IMG/VR virus record: IMGVR_UViG_3300034073_005389
Coordinates: 186,001 to 250,000 of that record
From: a virus
Direction: 5' to 3' (one strand)
DNA: 64,000 bases
Below are positions 52,676 through 61,547 of the stretch, one piece after another. Position 1 is the first letter of the stretch; every line of letters starts with the position of its first letter. The translations under genes and the position numbers were made by a program. The notes beneath the pieces are model-generated. The model was given only the letters and a program-made list of their open reading frames with translations, made no database searches and was not told the origin of the DNA.

Positions 52676-52978
52676 TTATTCCTGTGAATATAGCCTGCTT
52701 AACAACTTATCTAGTATAAGGCTGGTTGCACCCCCTGCCAGTGCCCAGATAATAAATAAATTAAGGCTGTAATTTTTACAATATAATAAATAAATTATCC
52801 ACCCACAATGAGTGCCAACGCACATATAGCAAGAAAATAATTTATAAAAAAAGACTCCAACATATTGATTGCGCATTAAATAACTACGCATCTTTAACAT
52901 AAGATCAAATGGTCCATCGCTTTCTTTTATTAAGAAAGCCAAACCAAAAATAGACAATAAACAAACTAATATTTCCAT
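52676..52978 (-). CDS. DUF1360-like small membrane protein
   Basis: 100 residues. FKLFSCYMCVGTHCGW-like CxxC region between hydrophobic segments (LVCLLSIFGLAFLI at start, LFIIWALAGGATSLIL late) resembles DUF1360. It overlaps nothing and follows dam by 3 bases. Confidence 0.55.
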   Translation of the reverse strand: MEILVCLLSIFGLAFLIKESDGPFDLMLKMRSYLMRNQYVGVFFYKLFSCYMCVGTHCGWIIYLLYCKNYSLNLFIIWALAGGATSLILDKLLSRLYSQE

Positions 52979-52981
52979 AAT

Positions 52982-53821
52982 TTACCTTGGCACAATTAAT
53001 AATTCTTTACAACTTTTCCACTCTTCATTATTTGAATTAATTGAATATTTGGCATCTATTTCAACTAGATTTGCCCAAGCATATAAGTCTCTTATTTCTT
53101 TACAGTTATCATAAGATAACACCCAAGATTGTTTGTTCTGTAACATACTTGCTAATTGCTGATGCTCTGACTCTACCATATAAGTATTGTACAATTGGTC
53201 TGCCTTATACCAATAAGGAGGGTCACAATATAATACTAAATCTGGTAGATTTGCCATTAATAGACTAATATCTTGATTAAGAACAGTTGTTCTATTCTTT
53301 AATAGATTTCTTACATCAATTAATTGTGATAGTAATTTTTTACTATTGTATCTACAATTAACTTTGTATTTAGAATTTTGATCTTTACCACCAATAGGAT
53401 TAGAAGTAAAAGTTTTGTTATTTTTAATTCGAGTAATATTAATTCCTGAAAAACAACATCTATTAAAAAATATTGCCTGATAAGCAGACTCTACAATATT
53501 TGTAGGACTTGTGTCTCTTAGTTGGTAAAAATATTCAATAGTGGGCTCGATTTTAATAAGTTTAAGTAAATCATTAAAATCAGTATCTGAATCAGATGCT
53601 AATAGTTTCCAAATACAATAAATACCATAATCTTTATCATTAATAAATAATTGATGATTTGGATATTGCTTCGCAACTTCAATTAAAACTGATCCACCAC
53701 CTACAAAAGCATCGCAAAAAATATTTTTTGTATTTAATAAAGGGGATAAATATTTCATAATCACTGGAAGCAATTTTCTTTTGCCTCCAGGATATCTAAG
53801 AAATGATGTTAAATTTGCCAT
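52982..53821 (-). CDS. dam: DNA adenine N6-methyltransferase (Dam-like)
   Basis: 279 residues. FLRYPGGKRKLLPVI, FVGGGSVLIEVA (SAM loop) and LYCDPPYWYK (DPPY catalytic motif) in the alpha order of Dam-type enzymes. Target sequence is not predictable. Its start lies inside the end of the PD-(D/E)XK-like gene (13-base overlap), suggesting a coupled modification-nuclease pair. Confidence 0.92.
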   Translation of the reverse strand: MANLTSFLRYPGGKRKLLPVIMKYLSPLLNTKNIFCDAFVGGGSVLIEVAKQYPNHQLFINDKDYGIYCIWKLLASDSDTDFNDLLKLIKIEPTIEYFYQLRDTSPTNIVESAYQAIFFNRCCFSGINITRIKNNKTFTSNPIGGKDQNSKYKVNCRYNSKKLLSQLIDVRNLLKNRTTVLNQDISLLMANLPDLVLYCDPPYWYKADQLYNTYMVESEHQQLASMLQNKQSWVLSYDNCKEIRDLYAWANLVEIDAKYSINSNNEEWKSCKELLIVPR

Positions 53822-54387
53822 AATTGATCTGAATATTTCTCTAAATCTGATAGATATACTGCTACTTTGTTATTTCTTAACTGATGTATTTTCATTTCTT
53901 TAAATAATTTGTTATCATGTAGCCATTGAATTTTAACAATGGCTCGAATTGTTCCATGCCTTTTAGGCACATTTAATGAATTAAATACAACATAATAATT
54001 AGGATCTATCTCTTTAAACACAGCAGTGTCGCAATCATATTTACCATTACCTATTTGAAATACCCAAGAATCTCCATAAGCAATAGCAGAATCAATATCT
54101 TGGGACTTAACCGCTATTTTGATACCAGATGGTTCGTGCATGTCAGATGCCCAAGACTTGTTTTTTTTATCATAGATATTGTAATCAGGAGAAACTAAAT
54201 TAGGTAATTTGTCTAATAATACTTGGTAAGTCCCTTCTTCGCCAATCTTACCATTTCTAATATCTTTAGTGATTTTCTCAACGTCAAATTGATTCCTTCT
54301 AGCATATTTATCAATGCTAGTTCCAACAGAATCTTCTGCAAATTTTTGACATTTTTTATACATTTCTTCTGTAATAAGATACTTCAT
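53809..54387 (-). CDS. PD-(D/E)XK-like nuclease, candidate restriction partner
   Basis: 192 residues. GKIGEEGTYQVLLDKL helix, NIYDKKNKSWASDM (Asp) and GIKIAVKSQD (Lys) form the core of a PD-(D/E)XK-like fold. The residue before the catalytic VK is Ala where Glu or Asp is common. The gene overlaps dam, so a restriction-modification role or a nuclease against other DNA are both plausible. Confidence 0.6.
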   Translation of the reverse strand: MKYLITEEMYKKCQKFAEDSVGTSIDKYARRNQFDVEKITKDIRNGKIGEEGTYQVLLDKLPNLVSPDYNIYDKKNKSWASDMHEPSGIKIAVKSQDIDSAIAYGDSWVFQIGNGKYDCDTAVFKEIDPNYYVVFNSLNVPKRHGTIRAIVKIQWLHDNKLFKEMKIHQLRNNKVAVYLSDLEKYSDQLWQI

Positions 54388-54415
54388 AGTAATAGCTATA
54401 TATCTGGCTCATATT

Positions 54416-54961
54416 TTATATAAATAAAACCATTTTTTCAACTTTGGTAAGCGTTTCTTTTATGTTTTTAAAGTTTAAATTTATTAATGGCAATTTTTCC
54501 ACTAACATAGCTGAAGAAAATACATCAACACTATATTCAGTATGATCTCTATCATAGAGATTGTTTATAACACACAATTTTTCATTATCATTTTCAATAG
54601 AAAATTGCTCAGCACATAAAGAAATATTTTTTAATTTGTTATTTTTTAAGTCAAAATAACATAAAATGCTGTAACTAAATAAGCAATCTTTTTTTATGTT
54701 TGCACATTCTGGCTTAATAATACAAAACGATTGATCATAGGAAATTCCTAAATTATTTTTAATAATAAAATCTATAAAATCATTGTCCTTATTAATAAGG
54801 ACTAAATCATCATCAATTAATTCATAACACAAATGATTATGTGATTGGTAATCAAAATAAACGGTGTGATGCTTATCATCATAAATTTCTAATTCAGAAA
54901 AGCATACCGGGCATTTAGGATGATATTGCAGTGCCTCTGCTAGTGAATTAAAAGTTTTCAT
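54416..54961 (-). CDS. CxxC...LPxINL paralogue family, member 4
   Basis: About 181 residues. CPVC at the start and LPLINLNFKNIKETLTKVEK near the end. The frame opens further upstream (55000), but the ATG at 54961 starts just past the previous stop with AAGG ahead. Confidence 0.6.
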   Translation of the reverse strand: MKTFNSLAEALQYHPKCPVCFSELEIYDDKHHTVYFDYQSHNHLCYELIDDDLVLINKDNDFIDFIIKNNLGISYDQSFCIIKPECANIKKDCLFSYSILCYFDLKNNKLKNISLCAEQFSIENDNEKLCVINNLYDRDHTEYSVDVFSSAMLVEKLPLINLNFKNIKETLTKVEKMVLFI

Positions 54962-54965
54962 AGCC

Positions 54966-55775
54966 TTAAATATAAATCCATTGAGATTTGATCTTTCCAA
55001 TCTCTGCCCGACCCACTTGACAATGAATATTTCTAGAAATCCTAATAAACTCTGGATGATGTGTATGACCTGAAAGAACTATTACATTCCTTTTCTTCCT
55101 AGTTTCCATAATCTGCTCAATTGCTTTACCCAAACGTATATTAGTATTATATGGCAACCAAAAATCTTTCAATAAAGATGACTCATCTCTGGTAGCTTCC
55201 TTCCAAGGTGGCATGTGAGTTAAAATATAAATTGTCTTGTAATCTAACTCTAATGCTTGCTCTAATTTTTCAGAAATTAACTTAGTGCTTTTATCTGCCA
55301 AATATCGAAATGCCTCAATCTTAGCATCAAAATAAGGCAATTTACGAAAATCACCAATTAAAACTTGATCTAAACTATATTTAAGATACTTCGCTTCACC
55401 AATTTCTGCATCATACCACCCGTCTGCCCCAATTACTGCTACCTCTTCATTTAACCCAACAATATCAGATTCAGTAACCCAAACTAAATTTGGATACTCT
55501 CTACATACATTACGAATATCTTCTAATCTTTTGTCAAAAGAACCAAACCAAACATCATGGTTTCCTAGTACAAAATAAATAGGACAAGTAACAGCTTTCG
55601 CTAACATCTTTAAATGATAGCAAGTTAGAATGCCATTAGAAATATCTCCTGTTAAAAAGATTCCTGCAGGTTTTTCTAATTTTAATGTCTTTAAAAAAGA
55701 CAATAGCGCCCAAGGAGACGCTACATCTAAATGCGTATCAGTAAACCAAAGATATTTTTTCGGATCCTCGGACAT
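54966..55775 (-). CDS. Calcineurin-like metallophosphoesterase
   Basis: 269 residues. TDTHLD, TGDISNG, LGNHDVWFG, THMPPW and SGHTHHPEF give the full set of metal ligands. Substrates in this family range from nucleotides to nucleic acids; no further clue is present. It follows ligA by 17 bases. Confidence 0.9.
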   Translation of the reverse strand: MSEDPKKYLWFTDTHLDVASPWALLSFLKTLKLEKPAGIFLTGDISNGILTCYHLKMLAKAVTCPIYFVLGNHDVWFGSFDKRLEDIRNVCREYPNLVWVTESDIVGLNEEVAVIGADGWYDAEIGEAKYLKYSLDQVLIGDFRKLPYFDAKIEAFRYLADKSTKLISEKLEQALELDYKTIYILTHMPPWKEATRDESSLLKDFWLPYNTNIRLGKAIEQIMETRKKRNVIVLSGHTHHPEFIRISRNIHCQVGRAEIGKIKSQWIYI

Positions 55776-55792
55776 AACTATATACCATATTA

Positions 55793-57673
55793 CTACTTAA
55801 TCAATGAAAGAAAGTCTTCTTCCGATATTAGCTTGCAACCTAGTTTACGAGCAGCTACTGCCTTAGAACTAGTGCTGTTCACATCTGCAATCAATAAATG
55901 AGAACATGTCTTATTCACAGCCGACTTATACTCTCCTCCATGATCCATAATCATTTTCTCTAGTTCCGCTCGCTTTAGATTGGTAGATCCTGTAATAGCA
56001 ATCTTGCACCCACTTAACTTACCTTGTACTTTTTCCTTGATCTTAATACCATTTTGCAATAAATCACTAATTAGTTCTTTATTTTTCTGCAAACCAATTC
56101 TAAGAGAAGCCGCCTTAGATGGACCTACTCCATTAATCTGCTCAAAGCTCTCAGCTGTAGTTTGAAAAAACTGGTTTAAACTACCATATCCGTCACTCAT
56201 AATCGCTTTAATAGTGCTAGCACCAATCATAGGAATTGATAAAGCGCCCAAAAAAGTCTCTAATGGAATTTCTACATTGCTCCATAACATTTGATGACAT
56301 TTAGTAGCTGACTTTTTACCCATTCTTTCAATCTGTGACAAATCATCTACAGACAATTTATATAAATCTGCCACAGTTTTGACTTTTCCAGACTCAACTA
56401 ATTTAGTAATTAGTCCATCTCCCCACTCTAAAATATTTAACTCTTTAATCCAATTGCGAATACGACCAGAGACTTGGGCTGGACAGTCCATAGTATTAGT
56501 GCATTGCAAATATTCTCCATTTTCCATAGTAGGAGCCCCACATTCAGGGCAATGTGTAGGAGGGTCAAATACTGTACCAGTAGAAGATACTACTTCCTGT
56601 ACATAAGGAATTACATCATTACTACGGCAAACCAATACCTTTGCGCCAACATCAATTCCTAAAGCTGCAATGTTAGAAAAGTTATGCAAACTAGCCTTTT
56701 CTACCTCTGCACCCATTAATTGTACTTTAGGGCTAAATACTGCTACTGGAGTAATACGACCTGAATTACCCACCTGATTCATAATTTGAGCAACATAAGC
56801 CTCACGAGCTACTGAATCAAACTTAATAGCAATAGACCCTTTAGGGCGATTATTCACTATCCCAAAAGAATCTAACTTCACTAAGTCATTTTGATGAGCT
56901 ACTAATCCATCCATATCATATGGATACAAATCTCGTAAAGAAGATTGATATTTGTTTTTTAGTTCTAAGATTTCTGCATTAGAAGTTAACAAATAACTAA
57001 CTGGAGCAGTTAAACCAAGATTGGTTAACTCTTCAAATTGCTGTTGCTGAGAAGTAATATCTACATCATCAGTAAAAATTTGATATACTAATACATCAAG
57101 ATACTGACAACCTTCTCCATCATATCTTCTAGAAATACCAGAAGCAGCATTTCTAGCATTAGAATAATCGGCAAAATATTTTTTATGATTGTCTTTTGAT
57201 AAGACAATTTCTCCACGAATAGTGGCAGAAACTTTCTTCCTTAATCGTAATGGTACGCCATTCATTTTAGCTACGTTAGGAGTGATTAATTCTCCGATTT
57301 CGCCAGAGCCTCTGGTGGCAGCTTTAACTAAAATTCCATTTTCATACATCAAAGAAACAGATAATCCATCTAATTTGGTAGTAACAAAGATTTTGTCATT
57401 TTTGTGAATATGATCGGTTGACCATTTGACAAATTCTTCATGAGTTTGACATTTATTTAAGCTGCCCATGGGATAAACATGCTGAAATTTTTCCCAATTA
57501 GACACTGGCTCATAACCAATACTAGTTACAGCTAGATTTTTAGGATCTAAAACTGATAATTCGTCTACCCAAGCATCATAAACTTGATCGCTAACTGTGG
57601 AAGTGTGATTATAATAATCATTTCTAGCTTTTAAAATGCTCTTTTCTAACTCTTTAATACGATCAAGTGACAT
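55793..57673 (-). CDS. ligA: NAD-dependent DNA ligase
   Basis: About 626 residues. Adenylation Lys100 in TTKLDGLSVS, the OB and C4 zinc finger CPECGAP ... CTNTMDCPAQ, an HhH region (INGVGPSKAAS) and a C-terminal BRCT (ISEEDFLSL end) are in order. A frame opens to 57706; the ATG at 57673 with AAAGGATAT before it is preferred. Seals nicks with NAD+; phages more often use ATP ligases. Confidence 0.95.
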   Translation of the reverse strand: MSLDRIKELEKSILKARNDYYNHTSTVSDQVYDAWVDELSVLDPKNLAVTSIGYEPVSNWEKFQHVYPMGSLNKCQTHEEFVKWSTDHIHKNDKIFVTTKLDGLSVSLMYENGILVKAATRGSGEIGELITPNVAKMNGVPLRLRKKVSATIRGEIVLSKDNHKKYFADYSNARNAASGISRRYDGEGCQYLDVLVYQIFTDDVDITSQQQQFEELTNLGLTAPVSYLLTSNAEILELKNKYQSSLRDLYPYDMDGLVAHQNDLVKLDSFGIVNNRPKGSIAIKFDSVAREAYVAQIMNQVGNSGRITPVAVFSPKVQLMGAEVEKASLHNFSNIAALGIDVGAKVLVCRSNDVIPYVQEVVSSTGTVFDPPTHCPECGAPTMENGEYLQCTNTMDCPAQVSGRIRNWIKELNILEWGDGLITKLVESGKVKTVADLYKLSVDDLSQIERMGKKSATKCHQMLWSNVEIPLETFLGALSIPMIGASTIKAIMSDGYGSLNQFFQTTAESFEQINGVGPSKAASLRIGLQKNKELISDLLQNGIKIKEKVQGKLSGCKIAITGSTNLKRAELEKMIMDHGGEYKSAVNKTCSHLLIADVNSTSSKAVAARKLGCKLISEEDFLSLIK

Positions 57674-57723
57674 TTTATATCCTTTTATTTGCTTGAGTAA
57701 ATTCAAAGCAGGTAAAACACAAC

Positions 57724-57757
57724 AAGCCAGATATTGTAAAAATACGATATCTGGCTT
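57724..57757 (-). promoter_or_regulatory. 5' leader hairpin of ligA
   Basis: AAGCCAGATAT, 12-base loop, ATATCTGGCTT: a perfect 11-bp stem beginning within about 10 bases of the predicted transcript start. Likely a 5' stabilising hairpin or regulatory fold. Confidence 0.6.
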
Positions 57758-57764
57758 ACTAACA

Positions 57765-57792
57765 AGTGTATATTTTACAAATTACACGTCAA
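57765..57792 (-). promoter_or_regulatory. Promoter of ligA
   Basis: TTGACG (57792-57787), 16-bp spacer, TACACT (57770-57765). AATTAC and GTAATT arms (57780-57785, 57800-57805) flank the -35. Confidence 0.6.
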
Positions 57793-57805
57793 GTAGAGCG
57801 TAATT

Positions 57806-58387
57806 TTATTTTTTAGAGGGCGTGGCACGCTTCTTGCTAGTAGCAGCTTCGGGCTCTTGCTTCAATATTATAAATGGAGGTGCTACGCCTGCGCTGAACT
57901 CTGCGGCAGCCTCCAAAGCCATTGTTATACGTTCCTCTGGCTTTAGTTTAAGCTTGGCTGTACTGTGCAGCGAGCCGAGTGCTAGGTCAGAGCCGCAACC
58001 TACTGCATCATAATTTACACTTGGAATACCTACTTGATGATCTTTCTCTATTGTATAAAGTTTGCCTTTATATCCTACTAAGAAATTTCCGCCAGTAGTT
58101 GCTTCTTTATCTCCAAAACCATTAACAGAAAAACATTTTCGAATACTATCAATAAAATCTGTGACCATATATTGGTAATCATCTTGGCTAACAGTTTGTT
58201 TGGGAGGGTCAAACTTGAACCTAAGCAATTGACCCATACGAAAGCTTTGAGTGAAACCCAAAAGAAAAGGTCCATTTGTGAAAACTTTAGGATCTTTACG
58301 AATAGTAATAGATAGTCCGGCAATTCCTGCGCTATCTGCGCCCATATAAACAGTATCATTCTCTACTACAGCAACTACGCATGTCAT
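57806..58387 (-). CDS. Proteasome/HslV-like Ntn hydrolase
   Basis: 193 residues. After Met1, Thr2 starts TCVVAVVE; Asp18 (GADS) and Lys34 (KDPKVF) match HslV T1, D17 and K33 after Met removal. GVGxG-like GCGSDLALG is present. Such proteins form threonine-protease chambers; the ATPase partner (HslU) is absent here. Short Lys-rich tail. AAGGAT precedes the ATG. Confidence 0.82.
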   Translation of the reverse strand: MTCVVAVVENDTVYMGADSAGIAGLSITIRKDPKVFTNGPFLLGFTQSFRMGQLLRFKFDPPKQTVSQDDYQYMVTDFIDSIRKCFSVNGFGDKEATTGGNFLVGYKGKLYTIEKDHQVGIPSVNYDAVGCGSDLALGSLHSTAKLKLKPEERITMALEAAAEFSAGVAPPFIILKQEPEAATSKKRATPSKK

Positions 58388-58399
58388 AATATATAATCC

Positions 58400-58690
58400 T
58401 TATAATTCAATATGTGAATGTTGTAATTTCATTACATCTCGCTTCATCAGCCAAGATTCTCTGCCCCGTTGTTGATTGCAAGGTGCACAGGCTAAATCAA
58501 TATTAGTAATGTCATTAGTTCCTCCCCAAGAAAGAGGAACTACATGTTCTATAGTTAGATTTTCTACTAGAAAAGCTTTATTACAATAGCAACAAATATC
58601 AATTAATTTATCTTTTAAAATTGATTTTTTAAATTTATTGTTAATTCGTAATTGCTGTCTTCTAGTTCTTCTACGCTGCAATTTTGCCAT
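58400..58690 (-). CDS. HNH endonuclease
   Basis: 96 residues. CCYCNKAF, TIEHVVPLSWGGTND and NIDLACAPCNQQRG make a complete HNH motif with zinc Cys pairs. Basic N-terminus. Stand-alone phage HNH. Confidence 0.85.
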   Translation of the reverse strand: MAKLQRRRTRRQQLRINNKFKKSILKDKLIDICCYCNKAFLVENLTIEHVVPLSWGGTNDITNIDLACAPCNQQRGRESWLMKRDVMKLQHSHIEL

Positions 58691-58713
58691 AAATTAAGCC
58701 TTGACCTTCCTGT

Positions 58714-58741
58714 ACTATACAATTTTTAAAATACAAGTCAA
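58714..58741 (-). promoter_or_regulatory. Promoter of HNH and proteasome-like genes
   Basis: TTGACT (58741-58736), 16-bp spacer, TATAGT (58719-58714). The 14-bp palindrome TAAAAATATTTTTA (58755-58768) lies upstream, at the end of the preceding gene. Confidence 0.6.
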
Positions 58742-58751
58742 CTAGCTTAAT

Positions 58752-59288
58752 TTATAAAAATATTTTTAATTTATCAGGCAGGTACAAGTGAAAATTAGGA
58801 TGACCTTTATACAAAAGCGGATTATATTCTGTGGAATTACTAGTAAGATGACTATTTAAATCATTTAAAAAATTAAAATATTCTTCTGAATTTTTTTCAA
58901 AAAATCTATGACCTGTAAATTTGTATTTTAAAGACCGACAAATAGACAAATCACACATTTTATTATTAATAATAAATAAATCATTTAAATTTGTATGCTG
59001 ACAAAAATCAATTAAATCTGGAGCAATTCTATTATAGACTAAATCTGATATTTTAGGTAAATCAGATTCAGAATCAGCAATAGTGGGAAAACATTCCTCC
59101 ATAATAAATTTTGGTAATTCTTCGGGATCTAATAAAACACCTTTATCAATAATAATAGCCCACCACATCCCTGTATCTAAATAATACAAAGACTTATTAG
59201 ATCTGTTAGCAGCGCAATAATTAGAAATAACCTGGTCCTTAGGTAAGAGATTTATTCCTTTTTTAGACTTAAAATATCTTTTAGACAT
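58752..59288 (-). CDS. Hypothetical protein
   Basis: 178 residues, not recognised. SKRYFKSKKGINLLPKDQ start, mostly helical. Directly abuts the small membrane gene upstream. Confidence 0.5.
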   Translation of the reverse strand: MSKRYFKSKKGINLLPKDQVISNYCAANRSNKSLYYLDTGMWWAIIIDKGVLLDPEELPKFIMEECFPTIADSESDLPKISDLVYNRIAPDLIDFCQHTNLNDLFIINNKMCDLSICRSLKYKFTGHRFFEKNSEEYFNFLNDLNSHLTSNSTEYNPLLYKGHPNFHLYLPDKLKIFL

Positions 59289-59462
59289 TTACTGTTTAGA
59301 GTTAAACAATTTTTCTAAAAGAGGAACAAAAATCCAGCCTATCGCTCCTAATCCACCTACAGAAAGAACTACAATTCCAGGAATTGTAAACCAAACAGTT
59401 AATATAACTCCTAATGACATTACTGCTACACTAGCTGCACCCCAAATTAATTGAGTATCCAT
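59289..59462 (-). CDS. Small membrane protein (57 aa)
   Basis: 57 residues from the ATG at 59462, with GGAGATGTT ahead. Two hydrophobic segments (WGAASVAVMSLGVILTVWF and PGIVVLSVGGLGAIGWIF). The stop abuts the next ATG. Function unknown. Confidence 0.6.
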   Translation of the reverse strand: MDTQLIWGAASVAVMSLGVILTVWFTIPGIVVLSVGGLGAIGWIFVPLLEKLFNSKQ

Positions 59463-59473
59463 AACATCTCCAA

Positions 59474-59692
59474 TTAGTTTTGACCATCTTCCACATTGTT
59501 TTTATAGCTTCCGCCACGGCGCTTTCTCTTACAATATTGTTTTTGGCTAAACCCTTTGGGGTTACTACAATTTATTTTTTTCTTAAACTTTACACTCCAA
59601 CGACGTTTCATGCCTTTTCTTGGCTTATTATAATCTTCTGCCAATTTAACAAATTTTTCTGCTAATTCCAAGATGGCATCTACGTCCAACAT
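59474..59692 (-). CDS. Small basic protein with CSNPKGFSQ motif
   Basis: 72 residues. KFVKLAED then CSNPKGFSQKQYCKRKRRGG, a Cys-framed basic segment found in small phage proteins. DNA or RNA contact is plausible. Confidence 0.6.
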   Translation of the reverse strand: MLDVDAILELAEKFVKLAEDYNKPRKGMKRRWSVKFKKKINCSNPKGFSQKQYCKRKRRGGSYKNNVEDGQN

Positions 59693-59716
59693 ATAATCTC
59701 CTAAATTTAATAGGAG

Positions 59717-59744
59717 ATTATTAGCTAATCAAAATAAGTGTCAA
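59717..59744 (-). promoter_or_regulatory. Promoter of the 59.7-kb operon
   Basis: TTGACA (59744-59739), 16-bp spacer, AATAAT (59722-59717). CTCCTA and TAGGAG arms overlap the -10 to RBS stretch. Confidence 0.55.
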
Positions 59745-59758
59745 AAGAAGTTTTCATA

Positions 59759-60328
59759 TTATTTTAATTTGGCTATTCTGATTAAATCAGAAGACTTTAG
59801 CATACGATCATCATTAGTATGCTCCTCTGGTTCTAAATGAACTTCCACTGAACTTGGTGGAGGTGGTGGGCAAAAAGAAGCAGATTTTTTATCTGATGTT
59901 AAGGATTGTGGTGCAGAACCATACATATTCTTTTTATAATTTTTTAATTCATAATATGTTTCTCTTACCATTTCAGCAATTGAAGGTCCATCATCATTAC
60001 TATATGCAAATTCTTTTAAAGCATTTGACTCATAGATAAAAGTAATTAGTTCTTTCATCTTATTTTTAAAGATGACTAATTGCTCAACTTCTTTTAAGAC
60101 GCCATCTATACTAAAATGCTGCTCATCTTCTGGATCTACAATTTTTGTAAATTGAGCTTTTACATCTGCTCTGCCTTCAGATCTGCCAGAATTATAAACA
60201 GGACCATCTACTTTATTTTCTGACCTAAGGCGATCAATTTCTTCTAATAACTCTTTTACATAAGAAATTGCTACATATTCATTATTTTCGACGGCAATTC
60301 TAACCTCTTCCTCATCTTCTGGCAACAT
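59759..60328 (-). CDS. Hypothetical acidic protein
   Basis: 189 residues, not recognised. Helical acidic start (PEDEEEVRIAVENNEYVAIS) and KSSDLIRIAKLK at the end. A run of five Pro separates the two halves. Confidence 0.45.
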   Translation of the reverse strand: MLPEDEEEVRIAVENNEYVAISYVKELLEEIDRLRSENKVDGPVYNSGRSEGRADVKAQFTKIVDPEDEQHFSIDGVLKEVEQLVIFKNKMKELITFIYESNALKEFAYSNDDGPSIAEMVRETYYELKNYKKNMYGSAPQSLTSDKKSASFCPPPPPSSVEVHLEPEEHTNDDRMLKSSDLIRIAKLK

Positions 60329-60330
60329 AG

Positions 60331-60633
60331 TTATTCTCCCTTGTTTGTATGCTTCATATTGCCACGAGTCATATATTCTACAAGAGCATTTTTTAAATTT
60401 ACCATAGCGTCTTTGTTTAGATTGATTTGTGGGTTGTCTGGCAAATCGATTAATTTAACATAAGCAGGGACATAGATAAATTCTGCATCTGTACTATGAT
60501 TATATTTATTATACTTGACTATATCAAATAAATATTCTGCTAAAGAATCCCAATCATCATTGGTGACAACATCTTTAAATTTAAGATGTAGGATTCTAGA
60601 CAAATCATTTTTGTTTATTTTTGTCAATTGCAT
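60331..60633 (-). CDS. Hypothetical protein
   Basis: About 100 residues. The ATG at 60633 (MQLTKINKND) is preferred to the upstream codon because it overlaps the preceding gene by only 29 bases. Helical, not recognised. Confidence 0.45.
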   Translation of the reverse strand: MQLTKINKNDLSRILHLKFKDVVTNDDWDSLAEYLFDIVKYNKYNHSTDAEFIYVPAYVKLIDLPDNPQINLNKDAMVNLKNALVEYMTRGNMKHTNKGE

Positions 60634-60940
60634 CAGATTCCTCCCAAGTACCAACAGATATTCCTTCTATCTCAAAAGACTCTAATGTAGAATCTATTCG
60701 ATCTCTTAGTATTGGTAAGCTTTCTTCTACAGAAGAGAACTCAACTATTTCATTAATTTGCTGATACAAAGCATTTTTATCATAAGGTAAAAAGCCTTTG
60801 GTTTGTTTTAAGAAAAACAAAAGCTCAGAAATTCTATTTTCAGCTTCATTTAATAATGAAGCTGCTTCATTTAATAATTTTCTATAACTATTTGCTTCTT
60901 TTCCTTTGTCTAAATAATCTCTTAAAGGTACTAAATCCAT
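60605..60940 (-). CDS. Hypothetical coiled-coil protein
   Basis: 111 residues. LLNEAASLLNEAENRISELL looks like a coiled coil. Not recognised. Confidence 0.45.
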   Translation of the reverse strand: MDLVPLRDYLDKGKEANSYRKLLNEAASLLNEAENRISELLFFLKQTKGFLPYDKNALYQQINEIVEFSSVEESLPILRDRIDSTLESFEIEGISVGTWEESDAIDKNKQK

Positions 60941-60942
60941 AA

Positions 60943-61329
60943 TTACCTCTTATCAAAAGCTCCACAATTACACTGATGCCAATCTTGCCACCAACTACAA
61001 TTAATAGGATGATCTTCTTTGTATTCTACATTACTGATTTCAGAATCTAAGAATTCATCATGCTGATATTCCCAAATCATATCTTTGATTATTTTTTTCA
61101 TTTCATGGGCGCCTTCTCTACGACCAATTTGTCGCATAGAAAGGCAATCTTGTTGATGTTTTTTCATCCACCAATCACGTTCTTCTGTCATATTTCTGAG
61201 GTCACGTTCTAGATTAATAACTCTAGTAGAGAATTCTTTAGAAGAAGGGTCCATACAAGGAGTAGATGAGTCTTTACTCAGACAATATACACAACGACCA
61301 TCTGAGCCCCAACCAGCATGATTATTCAT
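60943..61329 (-). CDS. Hypothetical Cys/His-rich protein
   Basis: 128 residues. CVYCLSKDSSTPC at the start and a Cys/His-rich end (CSWWQDWHQCNC) suggest two zinc sites. Overlaps the previous gene by 8 bases. Confidence 0.5.
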   Translation of the reverse strand: MNNHAGWGSDGRCVYCLSKDSSTPCMDPSSKEFSTRVINLERDLRNMTEERDWWMKKHQQDCLSMRQIGRREGAHEMKKIIKDMIWEYQHDEFLDSEISNVEYKEDHPINCSWWQDWHQCNCGAFDKR

Positions 61330-61543
61330 TTTTTAATTTATCCTTAGGTACAAGTTCAAAATTAAGACGAAAATATTCAAGCATATAATGAAGATTCTTA
61401 ATATCTTCTGTAGTAGGACAAGAATCTTCTCCGTAACCAGCGGGGCACGCATCAGCAATATCTGCAATGCGGCTTGCCAAATCACAAGCCTTTTCAAGTG
61501 AAGCATCTTTTAGAAAAAAGTGGATTTCAAATTTATTGTGCAT
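61322..61543 (-). CDS. Small hypothetical protein
   Basis: 73 residues, not recognised. FEIHFFLKDASLEKACDLASRIADI begins an alpha-beta fold. Confidence 0.45.
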   Translation of the reverse strand: MHNKFEIHFFLKDASLEKACDLASRIADIADACPAGYGEDSCPTTEDIKNLHYMLEYFRLNFELVPKDKLKNE

Positions 61544-61547
61544 TGAT

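Noticed and set aside
55775-55809. TTGATT-16-TATAGT as promoter of the metallophosphoesterase
   Set aside because: The -10 touches the ATG, and no later in-frame start near it fits, so the match is probably chance.
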